A DNA stretch of 64,000 nucleotides, from positions 310,001 through 374,000 of the forward strand of contig QNQO01000814.1 in the NCBI GenBank assembly GCA_003290165.1, in the 5' to 3' direction. The DNA is from Berberis thunbergii (lineage: Eukaryota; Streptophyta; Magnoliopsida; Ranunculales; Berberidaceae). The notes beneath the pieces were generated by a model that was not told the origin of the DNA, ran no database searches, and saw nothing but the letters and a program-made list of their open reading frames with translations. Shown here piece after piece: positions 43,855 through 56,719 of the stretch; the first letter of the stretch is position 1; every line of letters begins with the position of its first letter. A program made the translations under genes and the position numbers.

Positions 43855-45636
43855 AAACTTGGCATAAGAGGGAACTTGCTTAATGGCCTCGAGTAATGGA
43901 ATATTGATTTGAACTTGTTTAAAATTTTCATTATATCGTTGGCATTTGTTCCTTTCTTCGTCAGACTTAACCGCGATGGAAATGGTGCTCTAGGCATATA
44001 GAATGCCTTGGTGGGATCAGAGTCAAGATGATGATCCTCTTGAGAAGATGAGGTTTTATCAGTCTCCTTCTCAGATGGAGGTGTGACTTGCTTTGGCGTG
44101 GATTGGGATTCAGGATCAATCAAATTAGGCATTCTAATTTGGTTGTCAACTTGTTTTCCACTCCTAAGGGTGATGAAAGATTTGACATCTTCATTGCGTG
44201 GCTGAGATGCACTGCCTATTTCGAATTGGACCTTAGGATTTTGAATGGGTTGACCAGGGAATCTTCCTGCTGCTCTTTCAAGAAAGGATTTTACTATTTG
44301 ACTCACAGTCATCTCAAGCTTTTGGATGGCTTGAGATTGTTTTTGAGAAGTAGTTCTTAGTTCGGTGATAGCCTAAGAGTTATGTTCGAGCATGGTTCAT
44401 GTTCTCTGCATAAATTGGTTCACTGTATCCTGTAAACTCTGAGTGTTAGAGGGAGGTACATCTTTATTAAATTGAGGCCTATTAGCAGGAATTGGAGCTC
44501 GAGGAGCTTGAAGGATAACAACTGGGCCTCCTTGATGTTGACCATGGGCCCATGAGAGATTAGGATGTTTGGCTAAACCTGGATTGTAAAAATGTGAGTG
44601 TGGATTATAACCAGATTGCCTAAAGGTATTGAATGCATTGACTTGCTCAGCAAAATAAGCAGGGTACTCATTTTTCAAGTGACAGTCTAGTGTGGAATGA
44701 CTAGAACTTAAACATGCAGTACAAACCTCGGATGGAACATTGGTTTGGACTGATGGCTGAGACTTTTCTAGATATACATCAATCTTTTGTGCCATTGTCA
44801 TTACAACTGCTTCCAACCTTGAAAAAAGAGGAAGATGAGGAGTAGATGATGTATCCCTTACTTCATACAAACCACCCTTTCGCCTATTCGAGTCTTTTCT
44901 TGAATAATTCCATTGTTGAGAATTTTCAGAAGTAGCTTCAAAGAATTCCCAAATCTTATTAGCACTCATCTTCATAAGTGACCCACCACTAGTGGCGTCA
45001 ATCATTCGACGGTTTTGAGGGGTTAACGCGTCTTGAAAGTATTGAACCAAGCGCCACTTTTCAAAGCCGTGATGGGGACACCTAGCAATGAGTTCATTGA
45101 ATCTTTCCTAACATTCATAGAAATGCTCACCCTCTTTCTGTTGAAAATTAGATATATCTATTCGGATGGCATTTGTTTTATGAATAGGAAAATATTTTGT
45201 CAAAAATTTTCCTGATAGGACATCCCAAGTGTCGATGGTTCCAGTTTCTAAGGAGTTTAACCATGACTTCGCCCTATCTTTTAAAGAAAAGGGGAACAAT
45301 CTAAGACGAACTGAATCATCAGAAAAATTGGGATATTTCATAGTAGCACAAATGTCAAGAAACTTTTTGACATGAAGATAGAGATCCTCTTTTTCTAGAC
45401 CATAAAAGAAAGACAAAAGGTGGATAATTGATGGTTTTAGCTCAAAGTAAAACAATGCAAGATGGGGTGTTATTGGAACGTGGAGAAAAATAATCCTTAA
45501 ATGCTTTCTCCCCAGCCATTTCAATGGTTTCACTCGACAAGGAGAACAATTCTAGAAGGTCAATGGGGACTTCAGATAACTCTACAGGATCCTCTCGAAT
45601 TAGTCTACCTCGCGAATCTCGTTCCCAAAGACGCAT
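43851..45636 (-). pseudogene. Gypsy gag region (frameshifted)
   Basis: Frame 45533-45108 contains KDRAKSWLNSLETGTIDTWD and the FLTKYFP motif of plant retrotransposon gag. Frame 45050-44397 continues with the VQYFQDALTPQNRRMIDATS block and a zinc-knuckle-like CTACLSSSHSTLDC. Frame 44312-43851 is the linker to protease. Stops separate all three. Confidence 0.85.
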
Positions 45637-45871
45637 AAACAGGTCTACACCAAGTGAGGTTTGAAATGTTTGCTAACCTTAAAAAAATCACGCACAGACT
45701 CAAACACAATCAGCAACCAATTGATGCACAAGAAAAAATGCCTCCCTAAGCAATCAATGTTTTTGATATTAATTATCTTTTTATCTTTGGGGGACAAATT
45801 ATTTCTTATGTAATCTTTATATCAGAGCAATGGGTGCTACAAGATGATCCTAAGAGTGTATACTTTACACC

Positions 45872-46680
45872 TGATATACACATAATTATTACAAATTATG
45901 ACCCTTAATTTATATATGTTAGTGCTTCAATTAATATATTTATTCTAATTATTTCAACTTTTATGTTTTTGTAGGAATCTGCGCGCGTGAACGATAAAGT
46001 CGCATTAAGGCGACAAATTTGAGAAAATGATTAATTTGTCGATTCTAGCGGTGGTACATAAGAGTGGTTCACACATCTAAGCCTAACCCGAATAAGCATG
46101 GTCCAATTACTTTAACCAAGCCCAAGCCCAGAAAGCTAAAATCCTAAGCCCAGCCTAACAAGGAAATAGAGGAACCCTATTTAGGTTTCTCTCTTGCCTT
46201 CTCCAAAGAAGATACTCTCTTCTCTCCCACGTTTTCTTCCTCTCTCTCACAGCTACCATCACCACCTCCACCAAGGCAGAGCCCTGTGTCTATCGCCACT
46301 AACCAGCCACCGTCGTCACCACCGTCACTAACCACCCTGTTTCACGCTACAAACCACCACCTCGCCACCGAAACAGGCCACCGTTCTCTCTGTCCAGAAC
46401 ACAGCCGCCACCACCATCTCCCTCCATCGCCACCATCACCCGAGCACCATCGCCACCACCGCGCGCACAGTATTGCCGCGAAACAGGGAGCACCTCCCTG
46501 TTTCTCTCCCTCGCAACCGCCCTCCTTCCTTTTTCTCTCTTCTCCAAGGTCTCTCCCTCCTTCACGCCTCTCTCTGTTAGAGCCACCACCACCACGAGAA
46601 CCTCGCTACCACCGCGAAACAGGGAGAACACCACCCTTGTATGTGGATCTGCCACTGTTTGTGATGATGGTTTTGTGTTG
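45872..46680 (+). mobile_element. Truncated gypsy LTR related to the solo LTR at 6998-8710
   Basis: It starts at the exact LTR terminus TGATATACACATAATTATTA and matches the reverse complement of 8710 down to about 7900, including GCGTGAACGATAAAGTCGCA and CCAAGCCCAGAAAGC. Similarity ends near 46680. It lies in + orientation, opposite to the adjacent gypsy element, and is no partner LTR for it. Confidence 0.78.
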
Positions 46681-47511
46681 ATACGGTAGTAGAAATGTTG
46701 CATAATCGAGCTCATCCAATTTATGGCTTTGGAAAAGTCTCAATTAAGCAAAAGGGGCACAATGGCATTTTTAATATTTTTAAAACCCTGGTTAGATTTT
46801 TTTTGACTTTAAAAATCTTCATAGGAAAACAATAGGCTCTTTGGAGTATTTGCAATTGTTCTCGTATTATTTGGTCAACATTTGCAAAATGTAAGCGCTC
46901 TAAGTCATTTTCCTTTTATTTTAACTTGATTTAAAATAAATTATACACAAGAATTTTGTTTAACATTTTTTTAGATTTTACCCTATTGACTTTGACTTTA
47001 TCTTGTACATTTTTGCATAATTTCATTTTTTTTTTCTTATGATTAAATTGGGGAAGTTTTGATTCCTGCCACCCCCACCACCTCCGGTCAACTTCGACAA
47101 CCCTCTTACGGAGTTGGGTCACGCCAGCTGGCCACCACGTCCTCCACTTCCAAATTAAAATAGTCACTATAAAAAGTTTATTTTTTTTTAAATAATAAAT
47201 TTAATACATGTTTTCTAGAAAACATGTTTTTTCTTGTGAGTTGGGACTTGGGATATCCCACTCCAATAAATGTCAAAATTAGGATTAGTTTGGACATTAA
47301 CATATCCTGGCCCATAGGCGGGGCAGAATAGTCGCTTATTGAGACGTCACTTGGTTTCTTGAACCAATTAAACACCCAAGTTCGTTCGTACCAACACGAC
47401 TTCATCAACTACCCTCTAATTACTCTACTCACCTAGCCAGATTTTTTTTATTTTTAAAATTTCTTCGCTCCATTTGTTCGAATTTAGGTCAATTTTCGAT
47501 CTGAAGAAACG
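46681..47511 (+). promoter_or_regulatory. Upstream region of PXN
   Basis: This is non-coding sequence between the LTR fragment and the PXN start codon. It contains a small inverted pair ATGTTTTCTAGAAAACATGT at 47208-47227 and a T-rich leader. No firm TATA box was fixed. The transcription start is unknown. Confidence 0.4.
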
Positions 47512-50500
47512 ATGTCAGACGCTCTTATCAATGGATTGGCTGGAGCTGGTGGAGGAATCATCGCTCAGCTCATCACCTATCCTCTCCAAACTGTACAAAC
47601 AAACAACTAACAATTCTTCTAGGGTTTTTGCGTTCTTTTTTGAGTTTCTTGGTTTCATTTGGTAACTTGTTTGATCTTTTAGGTTAACACTCGGCAACAG
47701 ACAGATAGAGATCCCAAGAAGGCGAAGAGGAAGCTTGGAACTATAGAGCAAATGTGTCAGGTTTTTCATCTTTGTGTGATCTTGGAAGCAATTTTTTTTA
47801 TTTGTTCTTTGTTTCAGTAATTGAATTCGAGTAAATTGTTTTGCAGGTAGTTAAGCATGAAGGATGGGAGCGTTTGTACGGAGGGTTGACTCCTTCGTTA
47901 GTGGGTACAGCTGCATCTCAGGTTAGGGCACCTATTAACACTTATAATTGGTAACAGTAATGGAGCCAAGATTTTTGCTGGAGGGGTGGAGTGATGAGTA
48001 TAATATGATAATTAATTACTTTAACATAAATTTTTTTAATTTGAACAATACATAAATAACTATACAAAATACGAATTGCTATACAAAACTCCATTTAATC
48101 TACGGGGAAAGAAAATGAATCTAACAAGCTACTTTATATGAGCACAAAAGATAAATATATAAGGATAAATCAAATTGGTATACAAAGGAGCAAAAATTAA
48201 TTTCAAATGTAAAATTATATGTGGACAAAAAATTTGTGTTATTTGTGAGTTGCCATTTATAATAAATATCTAATTAGAGGTTACTTCCATCATTGATCAG
48301 TATTGCAATCTCTCCCATAACTAGCAGCCAACATGCGTTGACCGTCAAAAGACTCACGTTAATTACCAAAAAAATGCCCTTCAAACATTAGCCCACAGAT
48401 GAACCTCAATATATAAACATGTATCTTGAGGAAAAATTAATAGATCAAAATTTTCATAAATCTCCAAAAATCCTATGACTAAAATACAAATCTAGACATC
48501 GAGATACGTATTCATCTCGAGAAAATACTTCAAAAAAATCTTATTCTTCCTCAAAGCAGGTAAGAGAGGTTGGAGTTGCTAGTGGTGATGGTGGGAAAGA
48601 AATAATTCAACCAGAGAGGGAAAGAGAGGAGGAGACAGGGGGAACGGGACAACGTCATAGTGATGGGCAAGTTACAATAACTCAAATTTCAAAAGTTAGT
48701 GTGGAAACGATTTAGGGATAGTTTGATGGTATAAGTAGTTAGTAGGGTTTGTTTAGTTGATGATACACATCATGTCGAGGCGGAAGCAAATCAATCGACT
48801 TGAATCCTTAATAACAAAATATGTGTCTTCTAACAGAGAGTTAAGTTATTAATGCGGTGAAAAATCGTTGATTAATCGTAATTCAGGGTTTGATCGAACC
48901 GAATTAGGTGAAATCAGTTGGGGTTTCGTGGACACCGATTAATCGGCCCAACCGACTCGTCGATTTATCGCTATGTAAAAAACAAAACTCACGATTCTCA
49001 TTTCATTCGCAAGCCGCAACTCCCCCCAACCCAGATCCTACAGAGAAGAAGAAAAGCAAAAAGAAGAAAAAAGGTGAATATCTCTGGATGGCGACTAGAT
49101 CTATGGCTCTCTCAATTTTTCTTTTCCTCCCTTTCTTCAAACCAAATCAGAAATGTATGTACCACCTTCCTAATGTCCCTCTTCCTTTTCCTTCCAGTTC
49201 CCGTCCCACTCGGCATGCCCTTTTCTCCTATCGCCTGTGTAGAATTCATATGGACTAGGGGAGCTTGTTGATTGATGTTGTTTGTAGTGATATGGATTTT
49301 GGTGAAACAATTGATTGTTGTTGGAACAAATTAGATTCAGCTAAAGCTAAACTTTCATTTTTCTATGTATTTGACATTTTTTGTTTTCTGATTGAGAGCA
49401 TTAATAACTAAACCTCACAATTTCTTTGAAAGTTTGTGATTATGCGTACAAATCCACATAATTTTCACGCACTACAATCATAATTTTTATTCTTTGGTCT
49501 AGAATATATTGGCATAATCCTCTAGACGTGGAGTATTTTGTTTGTACAAAGTGGTCTTTCTAGAAATATCTTCAGTGAAAAGTAATATGATTTACCTTCA
49601 TGGGTTAGTGGGATAGGTAGGCTTGTTCTTCCTGTTAAGTCTGGTATCTGTTTTGCTTTTAAATGTTTGTCTTGGTAGCTTGGTTGTTCAAACAATCTTC
49701 AATTTTCTTTTAGTTTCTTTTTAAGTAGTTTGACATATAATTAGTAATGTTATAAATTAGAAATTTACACCATTTTGATTAATTATTTATTTTTGTAATC
49801 TATGACTATGATTAAATTTTAAAAATATATGCTTTGAAAAAATTGACCGATTAATCCCGCTTAATCGTAATTCGGTCTTGGATCGCGCTGCAACCGCTTT
49901 CCAATTTAAATGCATAGCAGGAGAGCTGCATAGTACAATAGGGTTTAGTTCTAATTGTGTATTTTAAAATAATAGATGAGGTCTTAACCTTTATTTACGA
50001 CTTTGTTCAATTATTATGTGGTGCATGCTCCATTGAGGTGATAATATATTTGGTTACATGCAATAAGGTAGTGGTCTAATATCGAGTTTGATAGTGTTGC
50101 CTCCCCTTCGGACATGTACAGTAAAGCAAACAACAGCAGTTAAGGATAAATTACTTGCTGCACATCTCCGGTCTCATTGAGTGGAATTCGGGAATTGGAC
50201 TAGCTTTGTATCAAACCTTTCACTTCCTTAATGCTCTCTTTGCAAGCACATGAATCTTCCATACATGACCAAATGTTAAACTACCTTTCAGGATACTGAT
50301 TTTCTTAACAAATTTTTTTTACCAAAGGGAAAGATTCATTAGCAACACATTGATGTACACGTTTAACATCAAAGGAACCAGTTTTTTGTTATGTCTAAGG
50401 ATTTTATTGTTTAAACCCAGCTTATCTGTTGGACACATTGGAGTGTTCTGGATATTATAATTGTGCTAGCATTTCTTGTTGGCACTTTTGTTTCTATCTT

Positions 50501-52563
50501 CCATAAAGTTTTATAAACATCTTTCCTTGTAGGGTGTCTACTATTATTTCTATCAAGTATTTAGGGACAATGCAGAAGCTGTTGCAATTGCTCGAATGAG
50601 GAAAGGACGTGGTGATGGAACAATTGGGATGTTTTCATCACTTGTGGTGGCTGCCTTGTCAGGGTAATTTGTTTATGTTTCTCTATAATTTTCTTGGACT
50701 TATTTTGTGATCTTCAGTCATAGTCAATCAAAAGTGGTCGACTGGGAATTACTTTCATTAACTATAGGGAAAAAAAAACCCAACTTTGCACCAGATACTT
50801 GGGAGATACGTTCTTATAGCTGAAGACATGTAAATAAAGCTATTGGGAGGGTTTGGGTTTGGTTAATGAATTGATTTTCTCTCAATAATCCATTGTTTTA
50901 GGGTTTTCATTGGAATGGAAATTATTTGACCCTAATATATATATATGGTCAATTGACAAATTCTTCCTAGTCATGAGGAAATAATGTGATACATCAATAG
51001 TTATGATAACACAGTTGATCTTATTTGAACTAAGTCGTCTTTGACTTGCAATCCATCTATTGGTGTCTAGCCTCATCATTTGCATCGCTTGCACTGTTGT
51101 CTCTTTGTAAAGCTATATTAATGGTTTAACCTAATGAAAATCAGGCCCGTTGCTTTACCACAACTCTCACACTCTGCAAATATATATAGTTAGGTCTCTT
51201 TGTTATATTAAAAGTATTGAAGTTCATTTTTTCACAGGGGTTCACTGCAATATGTATTGCTTAACAAAATTCTTTATGTAGGTGTGTGAACGTGCTGATG
51301 ACCAATCCTATTTGGGTGGTTGTAACCCGCATGCAGGTAAGAAACTGATTTGGCACCACAAGACTATTATCATTCGTTAGAAAATCTAAAACAATTCACA
51401 AATTGCACATAAAGTTGATTATCTAATTATGGGCAGATTAATCAAGAAATGTGTTACCTTCATGAATAAGCATTCGCTTGAAAGAATGGATCAAAGATAT
51501 TAGTAGAGTTTTAATACTGTATTTTGTATGTGAGTCCAGGTCAAATAACTATTTGAAAACTCCAAAGTTGATTGAATTCTGGACTTGATTTTCTGGGATC
51601 TTGTGAAAGAATGTCTATGGTTTTCTGGCTTCTTGAGAAATATGAATATCTATGGTCCTTGAAGCCAGCAGAATGTTTTCTTCCTGACCGAATTTTCTGA
51701 TTGGTTTAATGGCCACTGCCTTGTTTCGTATTCATCTTGTATCGAGTCTTTTGTTCAGTTGTTCTTGGGCAAGTCAACACTTAACTGTCAGGTGTCCCCT
51801 AAAACTGTTGTTTTTTGTTTGTTTTCATAAAGCAATTGTGTCATCTCCGCTTGGCAGCTAAGAAGTACAGATTACTAAAACTGAGGTATCTCTTCTTAGA
51901 TTTCACTTATTTTGATTTTTGCTTGGCACATTTTGTAGACACACACAAAAGCAGCAAAAGCCAAACCTAATCAGACGTTAGCAGTTACTCCAAATGAAGC
52001 TACTGAAATTGTTGCTGTTGAGCCTCCTCCTTTTGGAACAACCCATGCGGTATGTGAAACAATTTGATGTCGGTTATAATTATGAATGACAATGAAATGC
52101 AGAGGTTATCCATCTCATTCGAAGTTCTCAGTTTTCATGCTTTTTCGATAAGAATAGCTGTCGTACAATCTATGTAAACAGTTGGGATTTTTTATTAAGA
52201 TGCGTTATTGGAGAATGCACAATAGTTAGAATCATTACTTTTTCATTGTTCCCACCTTAATCTTGTGTGATTGAAGTGCAACTTTCAGCATTAAATTGCA
52301 GGCGGAATACTGTAATGATTTGCCCATATAATTTCCTGCTAGTTTTGGGCTTGTAGATGAACGACTACTAGGGATCTTGGAGAGTAATAGAATATGAAAA
52401 TTGTACCATAAACACATGAGCTCCTCCTAATAGCTGCCTTGTATCAGGTGGATTAAGTTGGTTGTTGGGAATATTCAGTTCCTGTTTGTAGTATCAAGTG
52501 AGATAGACTCGATCAGTTTAGCTTAGTCGGATAGAAACCTGGATGCATGAACTACCTACAGTG

Positions 52564-52627
<64 letters not shown>

Positions 52628-55600
52628 GATGATACACCAAACCGTCATTTAATCCATGCCATACGCGTGTCACGATGATCTCGTCAGCAAAGCAAAACGA
52701 GCCCGATTGGCCACCAAATTTGGCAAAGCCCAGACAACATTAAGCCCAAGTCGGCAGAATCCAAAGGATTGGATCCAAAATGCAGCGCCCTACTAAGCCT
52801 ACACGTCACACGGTAAAGCTCAATACTCGTAATGCCTAATCAGGCAAGTATCTGGGGAATCACCTGAGACGGACAGGCCAGCAATACATTCGTTCCGACT
52901 AGGAAACATATACCGGAGTATAAGTCGTGCATAAAAACTTCCTTGCATGGACAACACTCCAAAAGGGAAACCTCTCCCGCAAATTTAAGAGCACAAATCG
53001 TAGAGGAAAACTCTTTTACATCGACGACTCCCAACTAGGAAAAGATCTCCGGCAAAATATCTTTCCCTAAACTACGCCACCAAAGGCCTAGCCGAACCAG
53101 GACTCTCGCATCATAAATAAGACACATGTTTAACGAAGAAAGGTACGTTACAAAACCCAATTTACAGCTTTAAGCCTTTCTCAAGCTTGTCTGACTTTAG
53201 CATCGGGCCACCACAAAGGTGGTCCTTGTCTCACGTGCGTTCCTTGTACTGGTTCAGATCAAGGTCAAGGAGAACATGATTCGACTACATCAATTATATA
53301 TATATATATATATATATTTATTAATTTTTTTTCCTAAGAAACCTCAATGAAATTTTGAGAATCCGAGCACACAAACTTAAGTAAACATGATTGTGTAATC
53401 ACTCATGGCTTATTTATCCCAAAAACGTTTAAAAAGAAAGAAAGGAGAATATGTTTCTAGAAATGAGGCATTTCTCAACTGTCCAATTATACAAGTTGGA
53501 GCAGAGAGCGCAACACAATGAAGTAGCCCAGTGCAATCATGTCAGGGATCTTGCAGCGAATCAAAGGAAAGCTCAGCTTTGTTGATAGTTTTCCTGTATC
53601 CTAACAGCATTCATTGGCTTGATAAAAGTACCTCTGTCCATGGCAGTAATAAACCCTCTTAGGCTATTAGTACATACTTTCTCCTTCACCCCCAGGCTTT
53701 ACCTGTTACCTTCAAACTTACCTGTTATCAATAACTTTCTTTAGGACGAGGTCTTCTTCCTTGAAGGATCTTCACTTCATTTACTTTATAATAAGATGCA
53801 TCCAGCTGCAATTTTTAGTAATAAACTTATCAACTGTTGTTGATCGGAAGCAGACCTTGGAGCTGGTCCTTAGTTCATCCAGCAGATCTAGTTCTTGGTA
53901 GAAGACCACCTCAATCTGCCAATGCTGAATGTCCTCCAAGGGTATAATTTTTCAGTTGATGCAGCCAACACTATTGGAATAATTGCTTTAGTGTTTAAAA
54001 CTACATGCCAAAATACCAATGTCAATGGATTGGATATGGATTTGGGTTGTGCAAGATTTTGGTTATATAGATTAGAAACCCAATCTGATAAGAGGTGAGG
54101 CTAAACCCTTAAGAGGTAATGTCAAGAATGAAGTTGTAGGAAAGCTAAAGTGACCTAATTTTCAGGTTCTCTTATACCTTCCCTTCCTCGGTTCTTTCAA
54201 CAAATAACAGGGGACTTTAGTTTATATCTAGGAGAGTTAAAAATAATCTTAAACCTCGGTTGCACTTGGGCTGTTTAGAATCATTTTGTAGCATTCCTCT
54301 CCTCTCGCACACAAGGGAGCCCATATCAATGGCTTTACCTTGAGTTCTTGCTGTGTCCAATCATAGCACTTGCAAAGTCAGCTGAAGCGGACCTGGAAGG
54401 CAGTGTCTAGAAATCACGTCTTGAGTGTCTGAGAGTAAAGGTCTGATCGATGAAAACTCATCACAAGCAAGAACTTCATGTACTTATTAGTAGGAGATAT
54501 CCCCAGTTTCAGAGTTGATCTCTGCTGGTTTAGCCTCTCAAATTACTAGAAAATTAAGGATGTGTTTGGTTGCATGGAATCTATTGGGGTGAGGGAAGAG
54601 AGAGAGAAAGACTGGGGGGGGGGGGGGGGGGTGTTATGTTCAAGGCCAATTTAAATGAATGGAACCACTTATCATCAATTCTAGATTTTTGAATGTGGGC
54701 AGCGAAATCCCATGAACATGAAAATTACAATCTTTGGGGGCAGTAGGGAGGGTGATTCTCACGTTCAAGGCCAATTTAATCAAAATGAATGGAACCACTT
54801 ATCATCAATTCTAGATTTTTGATAATGTGGGCAGTGAAATCCCATGAACATGAAAATTACAATCTTTGGGGGCAGTAGGGAGGGTGATTCTCATGTTCAA
54901 AAGAGGCAACTCCAGTCTCCCACATTAGATCTAAAAAAAAAAAATCTATAATTGGTAAGAAATGGTCTCCCATATTTTAGTGTCCCCATAGTTAAGTAAC
55001 GGTTCACTTTAAATCCTATTTTGCAAGATGCGTAGATTCTTTCATGCTTGTATGGTCTGGCCTGTCAAGTTGTAATGGAAACTGGCATATAGTTTATCAT
55101 GTTGAAGTTTATGCTGACATTGGCTCAGTAAATTAGTATTAATCTTTGTTTTTTTGATTTCTCATACTGACATTGACTCAGTAAATTAGTATTAATCCAA
55201 GACACCGAAGCCTAGGAAATCCCAAAAGAACTAAAATACCGTTGTCTTATTATCATAACAGACTTGACTATACCTCGTGCTCGCGTTTGCTTCTGTTGCA
55301 TAATTTATTATGCAGTGTGACCATACCTAAAATCAGGTAGCTCAACTCTTTACAGGTTCAAGAAGTTTATGATGAAGGTGGAATTTTTGGCTTCTGGAGA
55401 GGCGTATTCCCAACACTTGTCATGGTCAGTTAGAAATAAGAAATAGCACTTTGAAGCTCTAACATAAGAGGGACACTGAACTATTCTTGTTGTTGTTCAT
55501 AGGTCAGTAATCCTTCCATACAGTTTATGATATATGAGACCTTGTTGAAAAAACTGAAGGGCAGAAGGGCCTCAAGTAACAAGGGAAACAATGGTGTAAC

Positions 55601-56719
55601 TGCTTTAGAGGTACAGTTCAGTTAAAACTACTTTGTGTTTAATTTCATTGCTTATCAAACCATGGCAACAACTTCAGGTTTCAATGATGTGGTTAGGTTT
55701 TTCTTCTTGGAGCCATTGCTAAACTTGGAGCTACTGTCGTCACATATCCACTTCTTGTTGTCAAGGTGATTATGATCTCAACTTGCAAAAGCTTACAGTG
55801 TAAAGTATGATCTGAATAATGTGTCTTTATTGTGAATTTGTGATCCTCGTATCAGAGGTTCGTTTTAAATGGACATTTCATTTTATATGGACTTAGAGAC
55901 GACTGACTTGTTTAGTTTGAAGATTACACCAGTTTTCCATGGAAAAAGTATTCCTCTCTAGCCCACCCTACCCTCGCCAGTGTTGAGAGAAAACACGAGG
56001 CAATGGTCATATTCAATTTTTTCTTTTGTCTCCCTCTCTCCCCTCTTTCCTCTCCTTTTTCACTGATTTCTGTGGAGCTTTTTCATCAAAACCAACAGCG
56101 TAATTCTTTTTCTTGGTTTTATGTGATCAACCAATTTTAATTTCCTTTACTTAGAAAACAGGAACTTGATTCGAGCACTTATGGTTCTGTGACTCAAACT
56201 GGATTGGCATAAAATTATGACCTATTTTGGTTTAAAGTTTGTCTTATTTAATAGTTCGTATTCTGCATTTTCACTTACGGATTTCAGTTGCTAATTTGAT
56301 GTACTTACAGTCGAGGCTTCAAGCAAAACAAGTGATTGGCGGTGATAAAAGGCTACACTATAAAGGTTCGAAGCACTCAGTGTTTTCATTTCTGTCACAG
56401 TTAAACGCATGAAAATCCTTGTCTGTGCATGATAGAGGTTTAGGAGATGTAAAAATCTAAAATGTTGACTATACCCTGTTTATGCATTTTTTCAGTTAAA
56501 TAATAAAAATCCCCTGCCACAGGTACACTAGACGCAATCTTAAAAATGATCCGTTATGAAGGGCTAACTGGCTTTTACAAAGGGATGAGCACAAAAATCG
56601 TGCAAAGTGTGCTTGCTGCTGCTGTTCTTTTTATGGTCAAGGAAGAACTTGTCAAAGGGGCTCGCTTTCTGTTGACACGGGAAGTTGGCTTGATTAAGAA
56701 GGCAGTAAAGCCACCATGA
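47512..56719 (+). CDS. PXN: Peroxisomal nicotinamide adenine dinucleotide carrier (PXN), mitochondrial carrier family
   Basis: Eleven exons join into 342 codons plus stop with consistent phases and GT-AG introns: 47512-47592, 47683-47760, 47847-47921, 50533-50663, 51282-51336, 51939-52049, 55356-55424, 55503-55610, 55697-55765, 56311-56365, 56523-56719. The product is a six-helix carrier that imports NAD+ into peroxisomes in exchange for AMP-type nucleotides and supports fatty-acid beta-oxidation. The three carrier signature repeats are PLQTVNTRQQ (residues 24-33), PIWVVVTRMQ (131-140) and PLLVVKSRLQ (254-263). The start MSDALINGLAGAGGG and the KMIRYEGLTGFYKGMSTKIV block match plant PXN closely. 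The variable loop (exon 6) is the usual divergent segment. Introns 3 and 6 are long (2.6 and 3.3 kb) through repeat insertion. All exons appear intact. Confidence 0.95.
47922..50532 (+). other. PXN intron 3, enlarged
   Basis: The 2.6-kb intron holds no second gene that I can recognise. Near 48860-48960 and 49850-49900 there are related ATTAATCGTAATTCRGG / GGATCG segments in direct orientation, suggesting a degraded insertion between them. ORFs at 48908-49271 lack domain similarity. Confidence 0.5.
52565..52626. repeat. (ATT)n microsatellite, about 20 units
   Basis: An uninterrupted TTA/ATT trinucleotide run serves as the left target flank of the adjacent solo LTR. Confidence 0.95.
52627..53292. 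mobile_element. Solo LTR in PXN intron 6
   Basis: It is a 666-bp GC-richer block starting TGATGATACACCAAACCG and ending GACTACATCA, with TGATG/CATCA termini. ATTAT flanks it on both sides (52622-52626 and 53293-53297). Because the left flank is an ATT microsatellite, the duplication is weaker evidence than usual, but the sharp composition change and TG...CA ends agree with a solo LTR. The lineage is unassigned. Confidence 0.7.
54639..54895. repeat. ~125-bp tandem duplication in PXN intron 6
   Basis: Two adjacent copies begin at 54639 and 54764 with TTCAAGGCCAATTT and share ATGGAACCACTTATCATCAA and CAATCTTTGGGGGCAGTAGG. They differ by small indels, so the duplication is recent but not brand new. 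Confidence 0.88.

Larger units (their letters stand above)
36786..45640 (-). mobile_element. Decayed Athila/Tat-like Ty3/gypsy element lacking its 5' LTR
   Basis: On the minus strand gag (45636-43851), protease, RT, RNase H remnants and integrase (to 40219) appear in order. A ~1.9-kb non-coding region, a polypurine tract (AGGTTTGGGGGTATT, 38264-38280) and a 1,478-bp 3' LTR (36786-38263) follow. The long 3' non-coding region, DLGASVNLL protease and FMDDFSVFGDSFDECL RT motif point to the non-chromovirus Athila/Tat branch. The 5' LTR expected beyond 45640 is absent. Frameshifts and stops occur in every domain. Confidence 0.85.
52050..55355 (+). other. PXN intron 6, enlarged by insertions
   Basis: The 3.3-kb intron includes an (ATT)n microsatellite, a solo LTR, an (AT)n tract, a partial Tourist-like terminus near 54555, a run of about 17 G near 54615-54631 and a ~125-bp tandem duplication. 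No other gene is seen. Confidence 0.65.

Noticed and set aside
45760..45860. TATATCAGAGCAATGG resembling a tRNA-Met primer-binding site
   Set aside because: No LTR end (TG...CA) precedes it, and the orientation is opposite to the adjacent gypsy element. Probably coincidental or a tiny copia remnant.
46286..46715. ORFs of 120-130 codons rich in Pro/His/Ser
   Set aside because: They lie in the truncated LTR with CCACCACC repeats and show no domain.
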